This document shows positions 18,032 to 28,090 of a DNA stretch of 64,000 nt, one piece after another. The notes beneath the pieces were generated by a model. The model saw only the letters and a list, made by a program, of their open reading frames with translations, was not told where the DNA came from and searched no databases. The stretch is from the NCBI RefSeq assembly GCF_042920265.1, contig NZ_JBDQZI010000006.1:124001-188000 (forward strand). Reading direction: 5' to 3'. A program made the translations under genes and the position numbers. The stretch comes from Lysinibacillus_B sp042920265 (lineage in GTDB: Bacteria > Bacillota > Bacilli > Bacillales_A > Planococcaceae). Numbering within the stretch: the first letter of the stretch is position 1; each line of letters begins with the position of its first letter.

Positions 18032-18720
18032 TTACGTTTTTCAAAGCGATAACCGATACCCCAAACCGTTTGGATGTATTCGCTTGCTTCCTTCGATTGT
18101 TTACCCAGTTTTAAACGTAACGTTTTAATATGTGTGTCCACCGTCCGTGTTCCCCCACCGTAATCGATATCCCAAATTCGTTCAAGCAGTTGTTCTCTTG
18201 AATACACATTATCAGGATTTTGCATAAACAAATACAATAACTCGTACTCCTTGAGTGTTAAAGGGACATGCACATCATTTACCATAACTTTACGCGATAT
18301 TTCATCTAACTTAATACAGCCACGTGTTACTATTTTCTGCTCCACCTCATACATTAATCGCCCTGTACGACGCAGGACAGCATGAAGACGGGCTACTAAT
18401 TCACTTGCTGTAAACGGCTTAATAATGTAGTCATCACCGCCAATTGTTAATCCTTTTACTTTATCTTCATTGGCATCACGTGCCGTTAAAAAAATAATGG
18501 GTACGTCTGAAGTAAAGCGAATCTTTGTACATACTTGGAAGCCATCTTCTTCCGGCATCATCACGTCTAACAATACAATATCGACTTCTTCTCTTGTTAA
18601 AATTTCATAAGCATCTGCCCCGTTAGCTGCGGTTAATGTACGGAAATTTGATTTTAATAGCATTACTTCGATTAAATTACGCATATCTAGTTCATCGTCT
18701 ACAATAAGTATAGTCGTCAC
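18028..18720 (-). CDS. OmpR-family response regulator
   Basis: The 230-residue regulator has a receiver domain with Asp8/Asp9, phosphoacceptor Asp52 in LLDVMMP and Lys in IIKPF. A C-terminal winged helix contains GTRTVDTHIKTLRLKL and WGIGYRF. It starts at a GTG that overlaps the preceding propeller gene stop (GTGA) and overlaps the following kinase, so translation is coupled. It is the partner of the kinase at 16646-18031. Confidence 0.93.
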   Translation of the reverse strand: MTTILIVDDELDMRNLIEVMLLKSNFRTLTAANGADAYEILTREEVDIVLLDVMMPEEDGFQVCTKIRFTSDVPIIFLTARDANEDKVKGLTIGGDDYIIKPFTASELVARLHAVLRRTGRLMYEVEQKIVTRGCIKLDEISRKVMVNDVHVPLTLKEYELLYLFMQNPDNVYSREQLLERIWDIDYGGGTRTVDTHIKTLRLKLGKQSKEASEYIQTVWGIGYRFEKRK

Positions 18721-19673
18721 GTTGTACCCTCCCTTACTAACAATTGAAATGGCCCCTTGTTCGTTTGTACTTTTTGAATAACTTGTTCGTCTTCTAAAAA
18801 ATAAATGGTTTGATCGTCATAACCTGCTACGACAATAAAATCCATAAAATGTTGCACAGCAAAGGGATTGGCCCCCACTTTTTGTTGCCATAAAATTTCA
18901 CCGTCTATATCAGCTACATATAACATGCTCTCGCCGTGACTAATAACAGCGACTTCATCCCCTTTTTTAGCAATTCCAACCGGCATGAGCGGCATACTAA
19001 TGGGCGTCTGTTTTTCTCCTGTCGTTAAATCATAGACATCAATCGTTTCATTTGGTTTACTGCCTTCACCGTGTCCGCCAATCCAAAGCTTGTTTTGTTG
19101 TTCGAGAACAGCAATGCCGTGCGAGGATTTAGCAATTTCCCATTCATCTACAACAGTAAACGCTTCAATATCCAACACGGATAAAACAGTATCCTTGTAA
19201 TTGACTACATATAAATAGCCGTTACTAGCCACCATCGACATCGGATAGTTATATAATTTTTGTTCATGTAATTTTTTCCCCTGCGAGTCATAACTTATAA
19301 CCGCATTTGTTTTACTGTTTGTCATAAAAAATTGCTCTGACTGGTTGTCATAATAAGCATTAGTTGTGCCCATTCCACATTCGATTGTCGCCACTTGTTT
19401 ACCTGTTGAAATTTCATACAAATGGGCTTCCGTTAGTTCATGCCCATACATGAGCACTCGGTCATGTTGAATGAGCACGCCTCCGGTATAAGCAGATTCA
19501 AATTCCCACGTTGTAATCGGATCTCCTTTTTGATCAAAAAACGTTAATGAGGGTTGCAAAATATTGACCGATGCAACGAAAGGCTGATGCGGGTTAATCG
19601 GTGTAAATCGCTGCTCACTACACCCAGTTAACAGCAATAGGCACATTAATAAGGCAATCATTGACTTATTCAT
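18717..19673 (-). CDS. YncE/YVTN-type beta-propeller lipoprotein
   Basis: This 318-residue exported lipoprotein (LLLTGC lipobox near residue 17) is made of repeated blades (for example DQKGDPITTWEFE, VLSVLDIEAFTVVDEWEIA and IDVYDLTTGEK). Such propellers are used for ligand or protein binding. It leads the operon with the two-component pair and the FixH-like lipoprotein, so it may contribute to sensing. Of two in-frame ATGs, that at 19673 has GGGAG nine bases upstream; the one at 19679 is too close. Confidence 0.85.
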   Translation of the reverse strand: MNKSMIALLMCLLLLTGCSEQRFTPINPHQPFVASVNILQPSLTFFDQKGDPITTWEFESAYTGGVLIQHDRVLMYGHELTEAHLYEISTGKQVATIECGMGTTNAYYDNQSEQFFMTNSKTNAVISYDSQGKKLHEQKLYNYPMSMVASNGYLYVVNYKDTVLSVLDIEAFTVVDEWEIAKSSHGIAVLEQQNKLWIGGHGEGSKPNETIDVYDLTTGEKQTPISMPLMPVGIAKKGDEVAVISHGESMLYVADIDGEILWQQKVGANPFAVQHFMDFIVVAGYDDQTIYFLEDEQVIQKVQTNKGPFQLLVREGTT

Positions 19674-19782
19674 ATTCATTCACTCCCATTCAATCGTACT
19701 TTACAAATGTGAAATATCAATGAAGTATGTACGGTAAAATTGTGAACTTCAATAATCTAAACTTTATCCTAATAAATATCCA

Positions 19783-20212
19783 TAATGAGTAAAAAAAAAA
19801 CACCCTAAAAATACTAATTAAATAGTAAGAGATATAGTGGTATCGTGGCCTCCGCGCTTCGCCACAGCCTACACAGGAGCTAAAACAGGCGCGGCCTGTT
19901 TGGATCTCCTGTTACGGCTCCTGTGGCTATGGCACGCTACGGCAAAAGTGAATACTTCTCAATATACTAGAAAAACATTTCTCTTCTTTAATAGAAATCA
20001 TTTTCTTTCTATTTACACATATCGTGGCCTAGCCCCCCTGTAATCTATGAGGATATTTATTGTTTTTAGCAACCCATTTTTATTGAACAATAGTTGCTTG
20101 TAGCGGAGGCATGAGAGTGTAGTTGACGGCATGCGCCTTTCGCTACAGAGCAAAGCTTCCTACGGGAAAGCGAGTGTTGCAGTGGAAAGCCACAGTTACA
20201 AAAATGGTAATA
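19783..20212. repeat. Composite dispersed repeat, copy D
   Basis: It has the same order as copy A: the CCTCCGCGC/AGGAGCTAAAACAG module, an AT-rich middle, then GTAGCGGAGGC and TGGTAATATAT. The core stem is replaced by an unrelated 40-50 bp stretch near 20118-20165. Confidence 0.8.
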
Positions 20213-20225
20213 TATATTTACAGAT

Positions 20226-20471
20226 GTGTTGATTATCAAAACATCCCCAGTACAGAAGCATGTTTTTTAGCAAAACGTAATCAAAAATGACTTGCCAGTT
20301 GATTGAAGCGGAATCGACGAGACTCCTACGGGAATAGCATGAGCTGAAGACCCCGCAGGAGCGAGATACGAGCGACGAGGAGGCTGAGGCCATGCCCGTG
20401 GAAAGCGAGCCGAATGGAGCGGAAATCAACATTTCACAAGATTAAATTAACAATAAAAGGTAAATCAACAA
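20226..20471. repeat. MITE-like repeat, inverted relative to copy C
   Basis: The ends are TGTGTTGATT and AATCAACA. The GC-rich core is a near-identical reverse complement of the 14287-14534 core. It follows copy D of the composite element directly, so 19783-20471 is continuous repeat. Confidence 0.85.
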
Positions 20472-20509
20472 GTTTGATATATTTATAAACTTACTCGTCA
20501 TAAGGAGAT

Positions 20510-20548
20510 AAAAAAACTGCACAATAGATACGTGTATCTACTGTACAG
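20510..20548 (-). terminator. Terminator of hemY
   Basis: On the minus strand, CTGTACA(g)TAGATA/TATCTA(t)TGTGCAG is followed by TTTTTT. It overlaps the last codons of hemY. Confidence 0.8.
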
Positions 20549-21980
20549 TTTGTCGTTCAAATAGTGTATTGAGCATTTCTTGTGCGGTTTGTCGACCTTG
20601 TTCGATACAATCAGGCACACTAATGCCTTCATAGGAACTCCCCACCAATTTCACTTGTGGAAACTGATTATACAATTCAGCTTTTAATTGCTTGAGACGC
20701 TCATCATGCCCCACTGTATATTGAGGCATTGCCTGCTTCCAGCGTGTCACCATTGTAAATAGTGGCGTTCCTTGTAGATCGATTGCTTTCCGTAAATCAG
20801 CTAACACAATCCGTTCAATTTCACTATCTGACAACTCGACAATCGTTTCGTCACCGACACGCCCAATATAAACACGCAACAAATCGTAGCCTTCTGGTGC
20901 AACATTATCCCACTTTCGGTTACTCCACGTACAAGACGTAATGGCTAAATCACTATTGCGTGATACGAAAAAGTTTAACGCTTTTTTATATTTGTTCAGT
21001 TCTTCTTGCTTAAATGCCATCGTCACTGTAGCAATCGTCGCATAATTCATATTCGGTAAATGTTGCATTACATTATGCTTCTTAAATACGGATTTAGCTA
21101 TATTAAATGGTGTCGTCATAATGACAGCATCCGCCTGTATCGGCGAAATATTATTGAGCTCAATTTTCAACTGCCCATCTTGAATAGAATCAATCGCCTC
21201 TACTTTGACACCTTTTAAAATGGTACTAGTAGGTGCTAGCTTTTCCTCTAACTTTTCGATTAACGTTTCCAGCCCTCGTTCAAATGTGCCATAGTGGTTA
21301 TATTGCTCCTCAAAATGCTTGATAGCCAAATGACTTACTTTTTGCTTTTTCAATCCAAGCAATAAACTCCGATGTTCTTTCTCTAATTGATAAAATTGCG
21401 GGAACATGGATTGAATGCTCAAATGATCAATATCACCAGCAAACGTTCCCGCCAATAGCGGCTCTACTAAATTTTCTACAACTTCTTTCCCAAAGCGTCG
21501 TCTAAAGAAATGACCAATGGGCTCATCTGTCTCTTGAGAAGGTTTCGGAATAAATAAATCACCTGCTGCACGAATTTTACCACTTACAGAAATTAAACCG
21601 GTCGTAATGAGTGAGGAGACGTTTGGCGATCCATCAAACAATAAACTGCTCGGTATCGGGTACAAATCTTTGCCCACAGCGACATATGTTTGCCCGTTCT
21701 TATTATGCACAAGCTGATCAGCAATCCCCAGTTCCCGTGCTAATTGATGAACACTACCTTGCTCATCGATAAATGACTCTGGCCCGCGCTCTACTATGAA
21801 CCCATCCTTGCGTATCGTTTGAATCTTTCCACCAAGGCGAAGAGAAGATTCGACAATAACGACATCAAGCGGATATTGATTTTCTTTTGCGATTTGTTGT
21901 AAATAAAACGCTGCTGTTAACCCTGTTATCCCGCCGCCTATGACGACTATCTTCCTTCTCCTCGTCACCCTCATCATCAC
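20538..21980 (-). CDS. hemY: Coproporphyrinogen/protoporphyrinogen oxidase (HemY/CgoX)
   Basis: This 480-residue FAD enzyme oxidises coproporphyrinogen III to coproporphyrin III with oxygen in the Gram-positive haem route. The dinucleotide-binding motif VVIGGGITGLTAA is at about residues 11-23, GPESFI is near 65, and the C-terminal FAD contact is within VKLVGSSYEGISVPDCIEQG (about 441-460). It is 8 bp downstream of hemH and ends the hemE-hemH-hemY operon. Confidence 0.95.
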   Translation of the reverse strand: MMMRVTRRRKIVVIGGGITGLTAAFYLQQIAKENQYPLDVVIVESSLRLGGKIQTIRKDGFIVERGPESFIDEQGSVHQLARELGIADQLVHNKNGQTYVAVGKDLYPIPSSLLFDGSPNVSSLITTGLISVSGKIRAAGDLFIPKPSQETDEPIGHFFRRRFGKEVVENLVEPLLAGTFAGDIDHLSIQSMFPQFYQLEKEHRSLLLGLKKQKVSHLAIKHFEEQYNHYGTFERGLETLIEKLEEKLAPTSTILKGVKVEAIDSIQDGQLKIELNNISPIQADAVIMTTPFNIAKSVFKKHNVMQHLPNMNYATIATVTMAFKQEELNKYKKALNFFVSRNSDLAITSCTWSNRKWDNVAPEGYDLLRVYIGRVGDETIVELSDSEIERIVLADLRKAIDLQGTPLFTMVTRWKQAMPQYTVGHDERLKQLKAELYNQFPQVKLVGSSYEGISVPDCIEQGRQTAQEMLNTLFERQTVQ

Positions 21981-21988
21981 TTTCTATC

Positions 21989-22921
21989 TTATTTCGCTAA
22001 TTTATCGTGAATTGCATCTACCATAGCATTGATGAATAGTGGGTTCGTATTTGGCATTGTTGGACGGTAATAACTTGCGCCAATTTCATCACATACCACT
22101 TTACATTCAATATCGTTATCGTACAGTACTTCTAAATGCTCTGTTACGAAACCTACTGGTGTATAAATAAATGCTTTATAACCTTTTTGTTCGAATAGTT
22201 CTTTTGTTAAATCTTGTACGTCTGGCCCTAACCAAGGCTCTGGTGTTTGACCAGCCGATTGCCAACCTACTTCTACATTTTCAATATCAGAAGCCTCTTC
22301 AATTAGACGCGCCGTTTCAATTAATTGCTCTTCGTATGGGTCACCAGCTAATTTAATTTTCTCTGGTAATGAGTGGTTCGATACGATTAAGCAACAGTTT
22401 GCACGTTCTTCTTCCGACATTTTCGCTAATTCACCGTTCACGGCATTTTTCCAGAACTCAATGAATTTTGGTTGTTTGTACCAAGATTCAACAGACGTTA
22501 ATGTTAAATCGGCACCCAGTTTTTCGATGTGTGCCTGTGCACGGCCGTTATACGATTTAATCGAGAATGTAGAGAAGTGTGGTGCTAACACAATCGATAC
22601 AGCCTCTTTAATGCCTTCATTCACCATTGCTTCGATTGCATCTTCTACGAATGGTTCAATATGTTTTAAACCGATAAATACTTTGTACTCTACTTCATCC
22701 TGTACTTCATTTAAACGTGCACCAAGTGCTTCTGCTTGCGCAACTGTCATTTTAGCAAGCGGTGAAATCCCACCAATCGCACGGTAACGTTCTGTTAAGT
22801 CATCGATATGCTCTTGAGATGGCTTACGACCACGACGAATATGTGTATAATAACGCTCGATATCTTCTTCTTTGTATGGCGTTCCGTATGCCATTACTAA
22901 TAAACCGCGTACTGGTTTCAT
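21989..22921 (-). CDS. hemH: Coproporphyrin ferrochelatase
   Basis: This 310-residue monofunctional ferrochelatase (CpfC) inserts Fe2+ into coproporphyrin III. Its size matches the soluble Bacillus enzyme. The metal-binding His is in VSNHSLP (about 182-188) and the catalytic Glu in FVTEHLEVLYDND (about 258-270). AGAGGTGA precedes the ATG. It follows hemE after 151 bp in which I see only short imperfect inverted repeats. Confidence 0.95.
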   Translation of the reverse strand: MKPVRGLLVMAYGTPYKEEDIERYYTHIRRGRKPSQEHIDDLTERYRAIGGISPLAKMTVAQAEALGARLNEVQDEVEYKVFIGLKHIEPFVEDAIEAMVNEGIKEAVSIVLAPHFSTFSIKSYNGRAQAHIEKLGADLTLTSVESWYKQPKFIEFWKNAVNGELAKMSEEERANCCLIVSNHSLPEKIKLAGDPYEEQLIETARLIEEASDIENVEVGWQSAGQTPEPWLGPDVQDLTKELFEQKGYKAFIYTPVGFVTEHLEVLYDNDIECKVVCDEIGASYYRPTMPNTNPLFINAMVDAIHDKLAK

Positions 22922-23072
22922 GAAAGAATCACCTCTGGAATTTTATAAATGTCTTATGTAATCGCACAGTTACACAAGCCCGCCGCATTCGGAAGACATG
23001 GTAGCCTAGACTTATGTTAATGTCCTGCGAAAACTTAATCACTAGTATTATTACCTAGTACTTAAATTTACC

Positions 23073-24122
23073 TTATTTCTTTGCCTTCGCTTCACGACTG
23101 TATTCATGAATGAATGTTGTTAAACGTTTCAATACAGCTGGATCCACCTCTGGGAAAACGCCGTGTCCTAGGTTAAAGATGTGACCACCCTCGTGCGCAA
23201 TACCTTGGTCAATAATATCTTTTGCACGTGCTTCTATGACGTTCCAATCTGCTAATAATAACGTTGGATCTAAGTTCCCCTGCACTGCCTTCGTTACACC
23301 GCGTGCCTCTGCCTCGCGGATTGGTAAACGCCAATCAAGACCTACTACATCAATCGGTAGCTCATGCCATTCATTCACTAAATGAGAAGCACCTACACCA
23401 AATTGAATTAATGGCACATTTAATTGTCGTAGCTCGCCAAAAATACGTGTCATGACCGGTTTAATAAATACACGGTAATCTTCTACATTCAATGCACCAA
23501 CCCAAGAATCAAAAATCTGAATCGCTTTTGCCCCAGCTGCTACTTGCGCTGTAATATCTGCAATAATCATGTCCCCAAGCTTGTCCATTAATGCAAACCA
23601 AGCTTGCGGTTGTGAAACCATAAATGATTTTGTTTTTGCATAGTTACGAGAAGGTCCGCCTTCGATCATATACGACGCTAATGTAAATGGTGCACCACCA
23701 AAACCGATTAACGGTACGTTTAACTGCTCTTCCGTTAATATTTTAATCGTCTCTAATACATATGGTGTATGCTCTTTTGCATTGAATTCTCCCAATTTTT
23801 CAACATCTGCTGCTGAACGAATGGGATTAGAAATAACAGGACCTACGCCTGCTTTAATCTTCACATCGATACCCATACCTGGTAACGGCGTCACGATGTC
23901 TTTATAAAGAATTGCTGCATCTACATCATATTGCTCAACTGGAAGACGTGTTACATATGCACATAGTTCTGGTTGCATTGTAATTTCTTCTAGTGAATAT
24001 TTTTCTTTAATTTCACGATATTCGGGTTGTGAACGACCTGCCTGACGCATGTACCATACAGGCGTATAGTCTGTTTTCTCGCCACGTGCTGCACGTAACA
24101 ATGTATCGTTAATTGTTCTCAT
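23073..24122 (-). CDS. hemE: Uroporphyrinogen decarboxylase
   Basis: The 349-residue enzyme converts uroporphyrinogen III to coproporphyrinogen III. The N-terminal signature PVWYMRQAGRSQPEYR (about 20-35) contains the substrate-binding arginines. The second signature GFGGAPFTLASYMIEGG is near 140, and the catalytic Asp is in CAYVTRLPVEQYDVDAAILYxD. It is the first gene of the hemEHY operon and divergent from hmoB. Confidence 0.96.
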   Translation of the reverse strand: MRTINDTLLRAARGEKTDYTPVWYMRQAGRSQPEYREIKEKYSLEEITMQPELCAYVTRLPVEQYDVDAAILYKDIVTPLPGMGIDVKIKAGVGPVISNPIRSAADVEKLGEFNAKEHTPYVLETIKILTEEQLNVPLIGFGGAPFTLASYMIEGGPSRNYAKTKSFMVSQPQAWFALMDKLGDMIIADITAQVAAGAKAIQIFDSWVGALNVEDYRVFIKPVMTRIFGELRQLNVPLIQFGVGASHLVNEWHELPIDVVGLDWRLPIREAEARGVTKAVQGNLDPTLLLADWNVIEARAKDIIDQGIAHEGGHIFNLGHGVFPEVDPAVLKRLTTFIHEYSREAKAKK

Positions 24123-24327
24123 GAAACGAATACCTTCCCCTCAAATAGTTATTATTTTTTATCTGTAACACTCTTAATATCCGTTATCAATATAAACTGT
24201 TCCTTAGCTATTGTATAGTTTTATGCCCTAAATGTCATAAAATTGTTCTTTAATCGATGCTCGACTTTGACAAATACGTTTCAATCGCTTTTTAATGGAA
24301 ATAACTATTGATTAAAGGGGGATGAAC

Positions 24328-24837
24328 ATGAATTTTTATTTAACATCGGGGACGCCGGAGTTTATGGAACGTTTACTCACAAAATATGCAAAGGAAAAGA
24401 TGATTTTATTACACGGACAAGGCAACTCTGTCGTCATGCACGAATCCGAAAAAAAATCCGTTTTCGCAACACCACGCCGTTTTGAAGTAATCGACGGAGC
24501 AGGTCACTTTGAGCAACGCGGCTTTGTCGCCATGCAAAATGTACCTGTCATGGAGGAATCGCGCCCACTTTTTGAAGAACGCATCATCAAGGCCATCGCT
24601 CACCTAAAACAAGATACATCGTGCATCGCCTACCGCGTATTACGTCCTATCAAAGCAGAAACCTATGTTGTTGTCACACAATGGGCAGGGCCTGCGTCAT
24701 TTGAAGTATGGACAAAATCCAACGTCTTTCATGCGGAACTAGCACAGCTACTCGATTCATCCAGCTCGCCCACCCAAACTTTCTTTACTTCTAAAACGTA
24801 TACGACAACCTTTACTGCACCGCAACTTGAACAATAA
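24328..24837 (+). CDS. hmoB: Haem-degrading monooxygenase HmoB
   Basis: This 169-residue protein has an N-terminal extension domain (about 1-70) followed by an antibiotic-biosynthesis-monooxygenase (IsdG-like) fold with the RPLFEERI, AYRVLRP, TYVVVTQW and FEVW patterns. It aligns with B. subtilis HmoB (YhgC), which releases iron from haem and, as I recall, also lies beside hemE. I use the ATG at 24328, seven bases after GGGGG; the in-frame ATG at 24322 touches the ribosome site. Confidence 0.9.
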   Translation: MNFYLTSGTPEFMERLLTKYAKEKMILLHGQGNSVVMHESEKKSVFATPRRFEVIDGAGHFEQRGFVAMQNVPVMEESRPLFEERIIKAIAHLKQDTSCIAYRVLRPIKAETYVVVTQWAGPASFEVWTKSNVFHAELAQLLDSSSSPTQTFFTSKTYTTTFTAPQLEQ

Positions 24838-24839
24838 GG

Positions 24840-24862
24840 GGCTATCCAATTATGGATAGCCC
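24840..24862 (+). terminator. Hairpin after hmoB
   Basis: GGGCTATCCA...TGGATAGCCC forms a perfect 10-bp stem just beyond the hmoB stop. No T-run follows, so its role as a terminator is uncertain. Confidence 0.4.
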
Positions 24863-24900
24863 TCAGACAATCACTTTCATCCCGTAGCAAAGAGCGCGTC

Positions 24901-26103
24901 TTAAAGGGCATTTTCAGACGCGCCCTTCGTTAATCGTAACGTTAATTCACTTACCACGAGAATAATAAGTGGGATAAAGAGAAATAGTGGCTGCGTCATG
25001 CCACAAATCGTTACAATGATTGCTTGAATAACCATAAAGAAGCGTAGTAATGTTTCAACCGCATAGCCACGTTGCTTGAACGGTACAGGATATAACATAT
25101 CCATTCGAAACTCCCCTGATGATAACAGGGCATATTTTAATTGAAGTGTTGTGGCAAACGATAAAGCCCCTACTACAATCCAAGTCACAACAGGAATATC
25201 GACAAATACTACGATGACCGCTGAAATAACAGTTAAACGTAACCATAAATAAAAATAATCATCCGTTCGAACGAATGTACGGAATACTAAATAATGTTGT
25301 GTTTTTTCCTTCTTAAATGGAATCCATGCGTACACAAAATCCAGCCATGCTCGGCGGCGAATCGAGCCTCGTAAATGTGGTACATCCGTAAAGTAATTGG
25401 CAAAGCGATAAAAGCGCATCATGCGATTTTGTTCTAACTTTACAAAGTGTTCATAAGGTACAGGTTCATCGGCTACACGTTTTATTAAAAATACATGATA
25501 GGTAGTGACGATAACCAAAAGAATGACACCTAGCACCAATCCACTTGTTAAGATGCTATGAATGATTAAAATCGACATGATCATACGTGCAATGCGGTCA
25601 ATCCATATCAATTGTCCACGATTACTATAGCGATAATTAAATTCCATTTGCACATTCAAATATTTCAACAGGATAATGACAAAAAGACCTATCCAAATTT
25701 GACTTACTGGTAGCGCTGTCACCGTATTTAATAGTGGAATCGCTACAATATAAGTCGCTATAGAAAGCAACAATTGCGATATAAATGTCCAGTTTAGCGC
25801 TTTTTTAAAATAAATTGGCATTTTCGTCTCAAGTGGCAATAAATACACTTGATCCGGCTCACGAATAAGAGTTGTCGGGGCACTAAACGCTAAAATGACA
25901 CCTACAAGAACGGCGACAAGCCATTCAGCTGGAAAATCATTTGGTGCTACTTTTAACCATTCACTATATTGATAACCACCTGCTCCGACGACAAATACAA
26001 GGACAATCGCTATATGTCCCGTAAAAACGAAGCGCATATATTTTTGTACTTCACCTATATAATGGAGAAATCGCTTTGACCAAATATTTTGCATGCTATT
26101 CAC
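24901..26103 (-). CDS. ecsB: EcsB ABC transporter permease
   Basis: This 400-residue permease has about eight hydrophobic segments. In B. subtilis EcsAB is needed for normal protein secretion and intramembrane proteolysis by RasP, and may export peptides. The EcsB pattern is seen in the N-terminal WSKRFLHYIGEVQKYMRF region and in the conserved LRGSIRRRAWLD block near 245. Its start overlaps the ecsA stop by 8 bp. Confidence 0.9.
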   Translation of the reverse strand: MNSMQNIWSKRFLHYIGEVQKYMRFVFTGHIAIVLVFVVGAGGYQYSEWLKVAPNDFPAEWLVAVLVGVILAFSAPTTLIREPDQVYLLPLETKMPIYFKKALNWTFISQLLLSIATYIVAIPLLNTVTALPVSQIWIGLFVIILLKYLNVQMEFNYRYSNRGQLIWIDRIARMIMSILIIHSILTSGLVLGVILLVIVTTYHVFLIKRVADEPVPYEHFVKLEQNRMMRFYRFANYFTDVPHLRGSIRRRAWLDFVYAWIPFKKEKTQHYLVFRTFVRTDDYFYLWLRLTVISAVIVVFVDIPVVTWIVVGALSFATTLQLKYALLSSGEFRMDMLYPVPFKQRGYAVETLLRFFMVIQAIIVTICGMTQPLFLFIPLIILVVSELTLRLTKGASENAL

Positions 26104-26836
26104 CCGCTTGTTCCTTCGTCATCGCAATGTACAAATCATCGAGTGTTGCATGTGGCATACGAAACGCACGGCGCAGGTCATCCATCGTTCCTTGTGCACG
26201 CACACGCCCTTCATGTAGCAAAATAATGCGATCACAATACCTTTCTGCTGTCGATAAAATATGCGTTGACATTAAAATGGAAGCACCTTCTCGTTTTTTC
26301 ATATCCATTTGTTCTAACAATGATTGGATGCCCAGTGGATCAAGTCCAACAAATGGTTCGTCGATAATATACAAACTTGGATTCACTAAAAATGCACTCA
26401 TAATCATTACTTTTTGACGCATTCCTTTAGAGAAATGTGATGGGAACCAATTCAGGCGTTTTTCCATTCGGAACTCTTTTAATAGTTTGTCAGACCGTTC
26501 TGCTAATGTTTTTTCATCAATCCCATAAGCCATCGCAGTTAAAGCTAAATGTTCTTTTAATGTTAACTCTTCATATAAAACAGGCGTCTCTGGAATGTAT
26601 GAAAAGCTAGAACGGTATGTGTCCATATTTTCCTTTAACGTCACGCCATTTAAACGAATTTCGCCTTCACGCGGTAGCAGCGTGCCAATAATATGCTTAA
26701 TCGTCGTACTTTTGCCAGCACCGTTTAACCCGATTAGCCCAACAAGCTCGCCTTTTTCAATCGTAAATGATAAATCTTTAATGACAGGCTTTCTCGTATA
26801 GCCACCTGACACATTAGATACTTGTAAAATCGTCAT
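26096..26836 (-). CDS. ecsA: EcsA ABC transporter ATP-binding protein
   Basis: The 246-residue ATPase has Walker A GLNGAGKST near 39-47, signature FSKGMRQKV near 137 and Walker B LYIIDEPFVGLDP near 156. It pairs with ecsB downstream. The open frame extends 28 codons upstream, but AGGAGTGA precedes the ATG at 26836 and the internal MTILQVxNVSGGY matches the family start. The composite repeat at 26861 begins only 25 bp upstream, so the promoter must lie in or beyond repeat DNA. Confidence 0.93.
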   Translation of the reverse strand: MTILQVSNVSGGYTRKPVIKDLSFTIEKGELVGLIGLNGAGKSTTIKHIIGTLLPREGEIRLNGVTLKENMDTYRSSFSYIPETPVLYEELTLKEHLALTAMAYGIDEKTLAERSDKLLKEFRMEKRLNWFPSHFSKGMRQKVMIMSAFLVNPSLYIIDEPFVGLDPLGIQSLLEQMDMKKREGASILMSTHILSTAERYCDRIILLHEGRVRAQGTMDDLRRAFRMPHATLDDLYIAMTKEQAGE

Positions 26837-26860
26837 AATGTCACTCCTATTCTTGTCCTC

Positions 26861-27406
26861 ATAACGAGCAAATCCCCAAACATATATTACCAGCTGAGTA
26901 ACCGTTGCTTTCCGCTCCATTCGGCTCGCTTTCCACGGGCATGGCTTCAGCCTCCTCGTCGCTCGTACCTCGCTCCTGCGGGGTCTTCAGCTCATGCTAT
27001 TCCCGTAGGAGTCTCGCCGATTCCGCTTCAATCAACTGGCAAGTCATTTTTGATCACGTTTTTGCTAAAAAAACACGCTGCTATACAGGAAATACTTTAA
27101 TAATCAACACACCTGGAATATAATAATTGGTTGCTAAAAATAAAGAAAGATTCTCATTCATTACGGTAGAGGCTAGGCAATTATACTTGCAAATAGAAAG
27201 AAATTGATTTCTTTTAAAGAAGAAAAATGTTTTTCTAGCATATCGAGAAGTATTTACTGTTGCCATAGCCACAGGAGCCGGAACAGGAGATCCAAACAGG
27301 CCGCGCCTGTTTTAGCTCCTGTGTAGGCTGTGGCAAAGCGCGGAGGCTATGATACATGTCTTTTACTATTTAACTGGTATTTTTAGGATGTATTTTTACT
27401 CATTTA
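26861..27406. repeat. Composite dispersed repeat, copy E
   Basis: It contains the GC-rich MITE core (about 26915-27115, ending ATAATCAACACACC), then the TTGCTAAAAATAAAG linker and the AGGAGCTAAAACAG/GCGCGGAGGC module in inverted orientation relative to copy A. It is close in sequence to 32700-33269. It occupies the ecsA-hit divergent intergenic region. Confidence 0.88.
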
Positions 27407-27495
27407 GAGCTTGTCCTTAGTTTATCAAAAAGTTGGAAAACATTCAGTGTACATATGTTAAAATAGATGAAAATAGATGGAAAGGATGTTTTGAA

Positions 27496-27909
27496 ATGAG
27501 CGATTGCCTATTTTGTAAAATTATCAATGGAGACATTCCAAGTTCGAAAGTATACGAGGACGAGCACGTATACGCATTTATGGACATTATGCCTTTAACG
27601 AAGGGCCATACGCTACTTATTCCAAAAACACATTGCCAAGACTTGTTTGAAATGCCACAAGACGTGGCCGCTAACCTTTACAAAGCAGCACCAAAAGTAG
27701 CCAATGCCATCAAGCAAGCATTCAATCCAGTTGGACTAAATACAGTCAATAATAACGGTGCCGCAGCTGGTCAAACTGTATTCCACTACCATTTACACTT
27801 AATCCCTCGTTACGACGAAACAGATGGATTACACTTACAATGGCATACAAAAAAATTCGAAATAAACGAATTAGCAAACTTTGCACAAGCTATTCAAGCA
27901 AATCTTTAA
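27496..27909 (+). CDS. hit: HIT-family nucleotide hydrolase
   Basis: This 137-residue protein has a zinc-site-like CLFCKI near residues 4-9 and the histidine triad HYHLHLIPR near 96-104. HIT proteins hydrolyse AMP-linked phosphoramidates or dinucleoside polyphosphates. The start ATG at 27496 follows AAAGGATG; the open frame begins earlier without a ribosome site. Position beside ecsAB matches B. subtilis hit (yhaE). Confidence 0.93.
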   Translation: MSDCLFCKIINGDIPSSKVYEDEHVYAFMDIMPLTKGHTLLIPKTHCQDLFEMPQDVAANLYKAAPKVANAIKQAFNPVGLNTVNNNGAAAGQTVFHYHLHLIPRYDETDGLHLQWHTKKFEINELANFAQAIQANL

Positions 27910-27919
27910 GCGAACACTA

Positions 27920-27960
27920 CACGTAGATTACAGGAAAAATAAAGTGGATCTACGTGTTTT
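27920..27960 (+). terminator. Terminator of hit
   Basis: CACGTAGAT...ATCTACGTG is followed by TTTTC directly downstream of hit. Confidence 0.7.
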
Positions 27961-28090
27961 CACTACAAATTTTACCGAAGTAGTTAAGTTAAGCCTATTA
28001 TTTTAGCTATTTTCAGAAAAAATAGCTAGAGTCATTGATTTTTCAGCAATTCAGACGTAAAATTCAGTATAAGTTTTCGCTAATGGCAAT

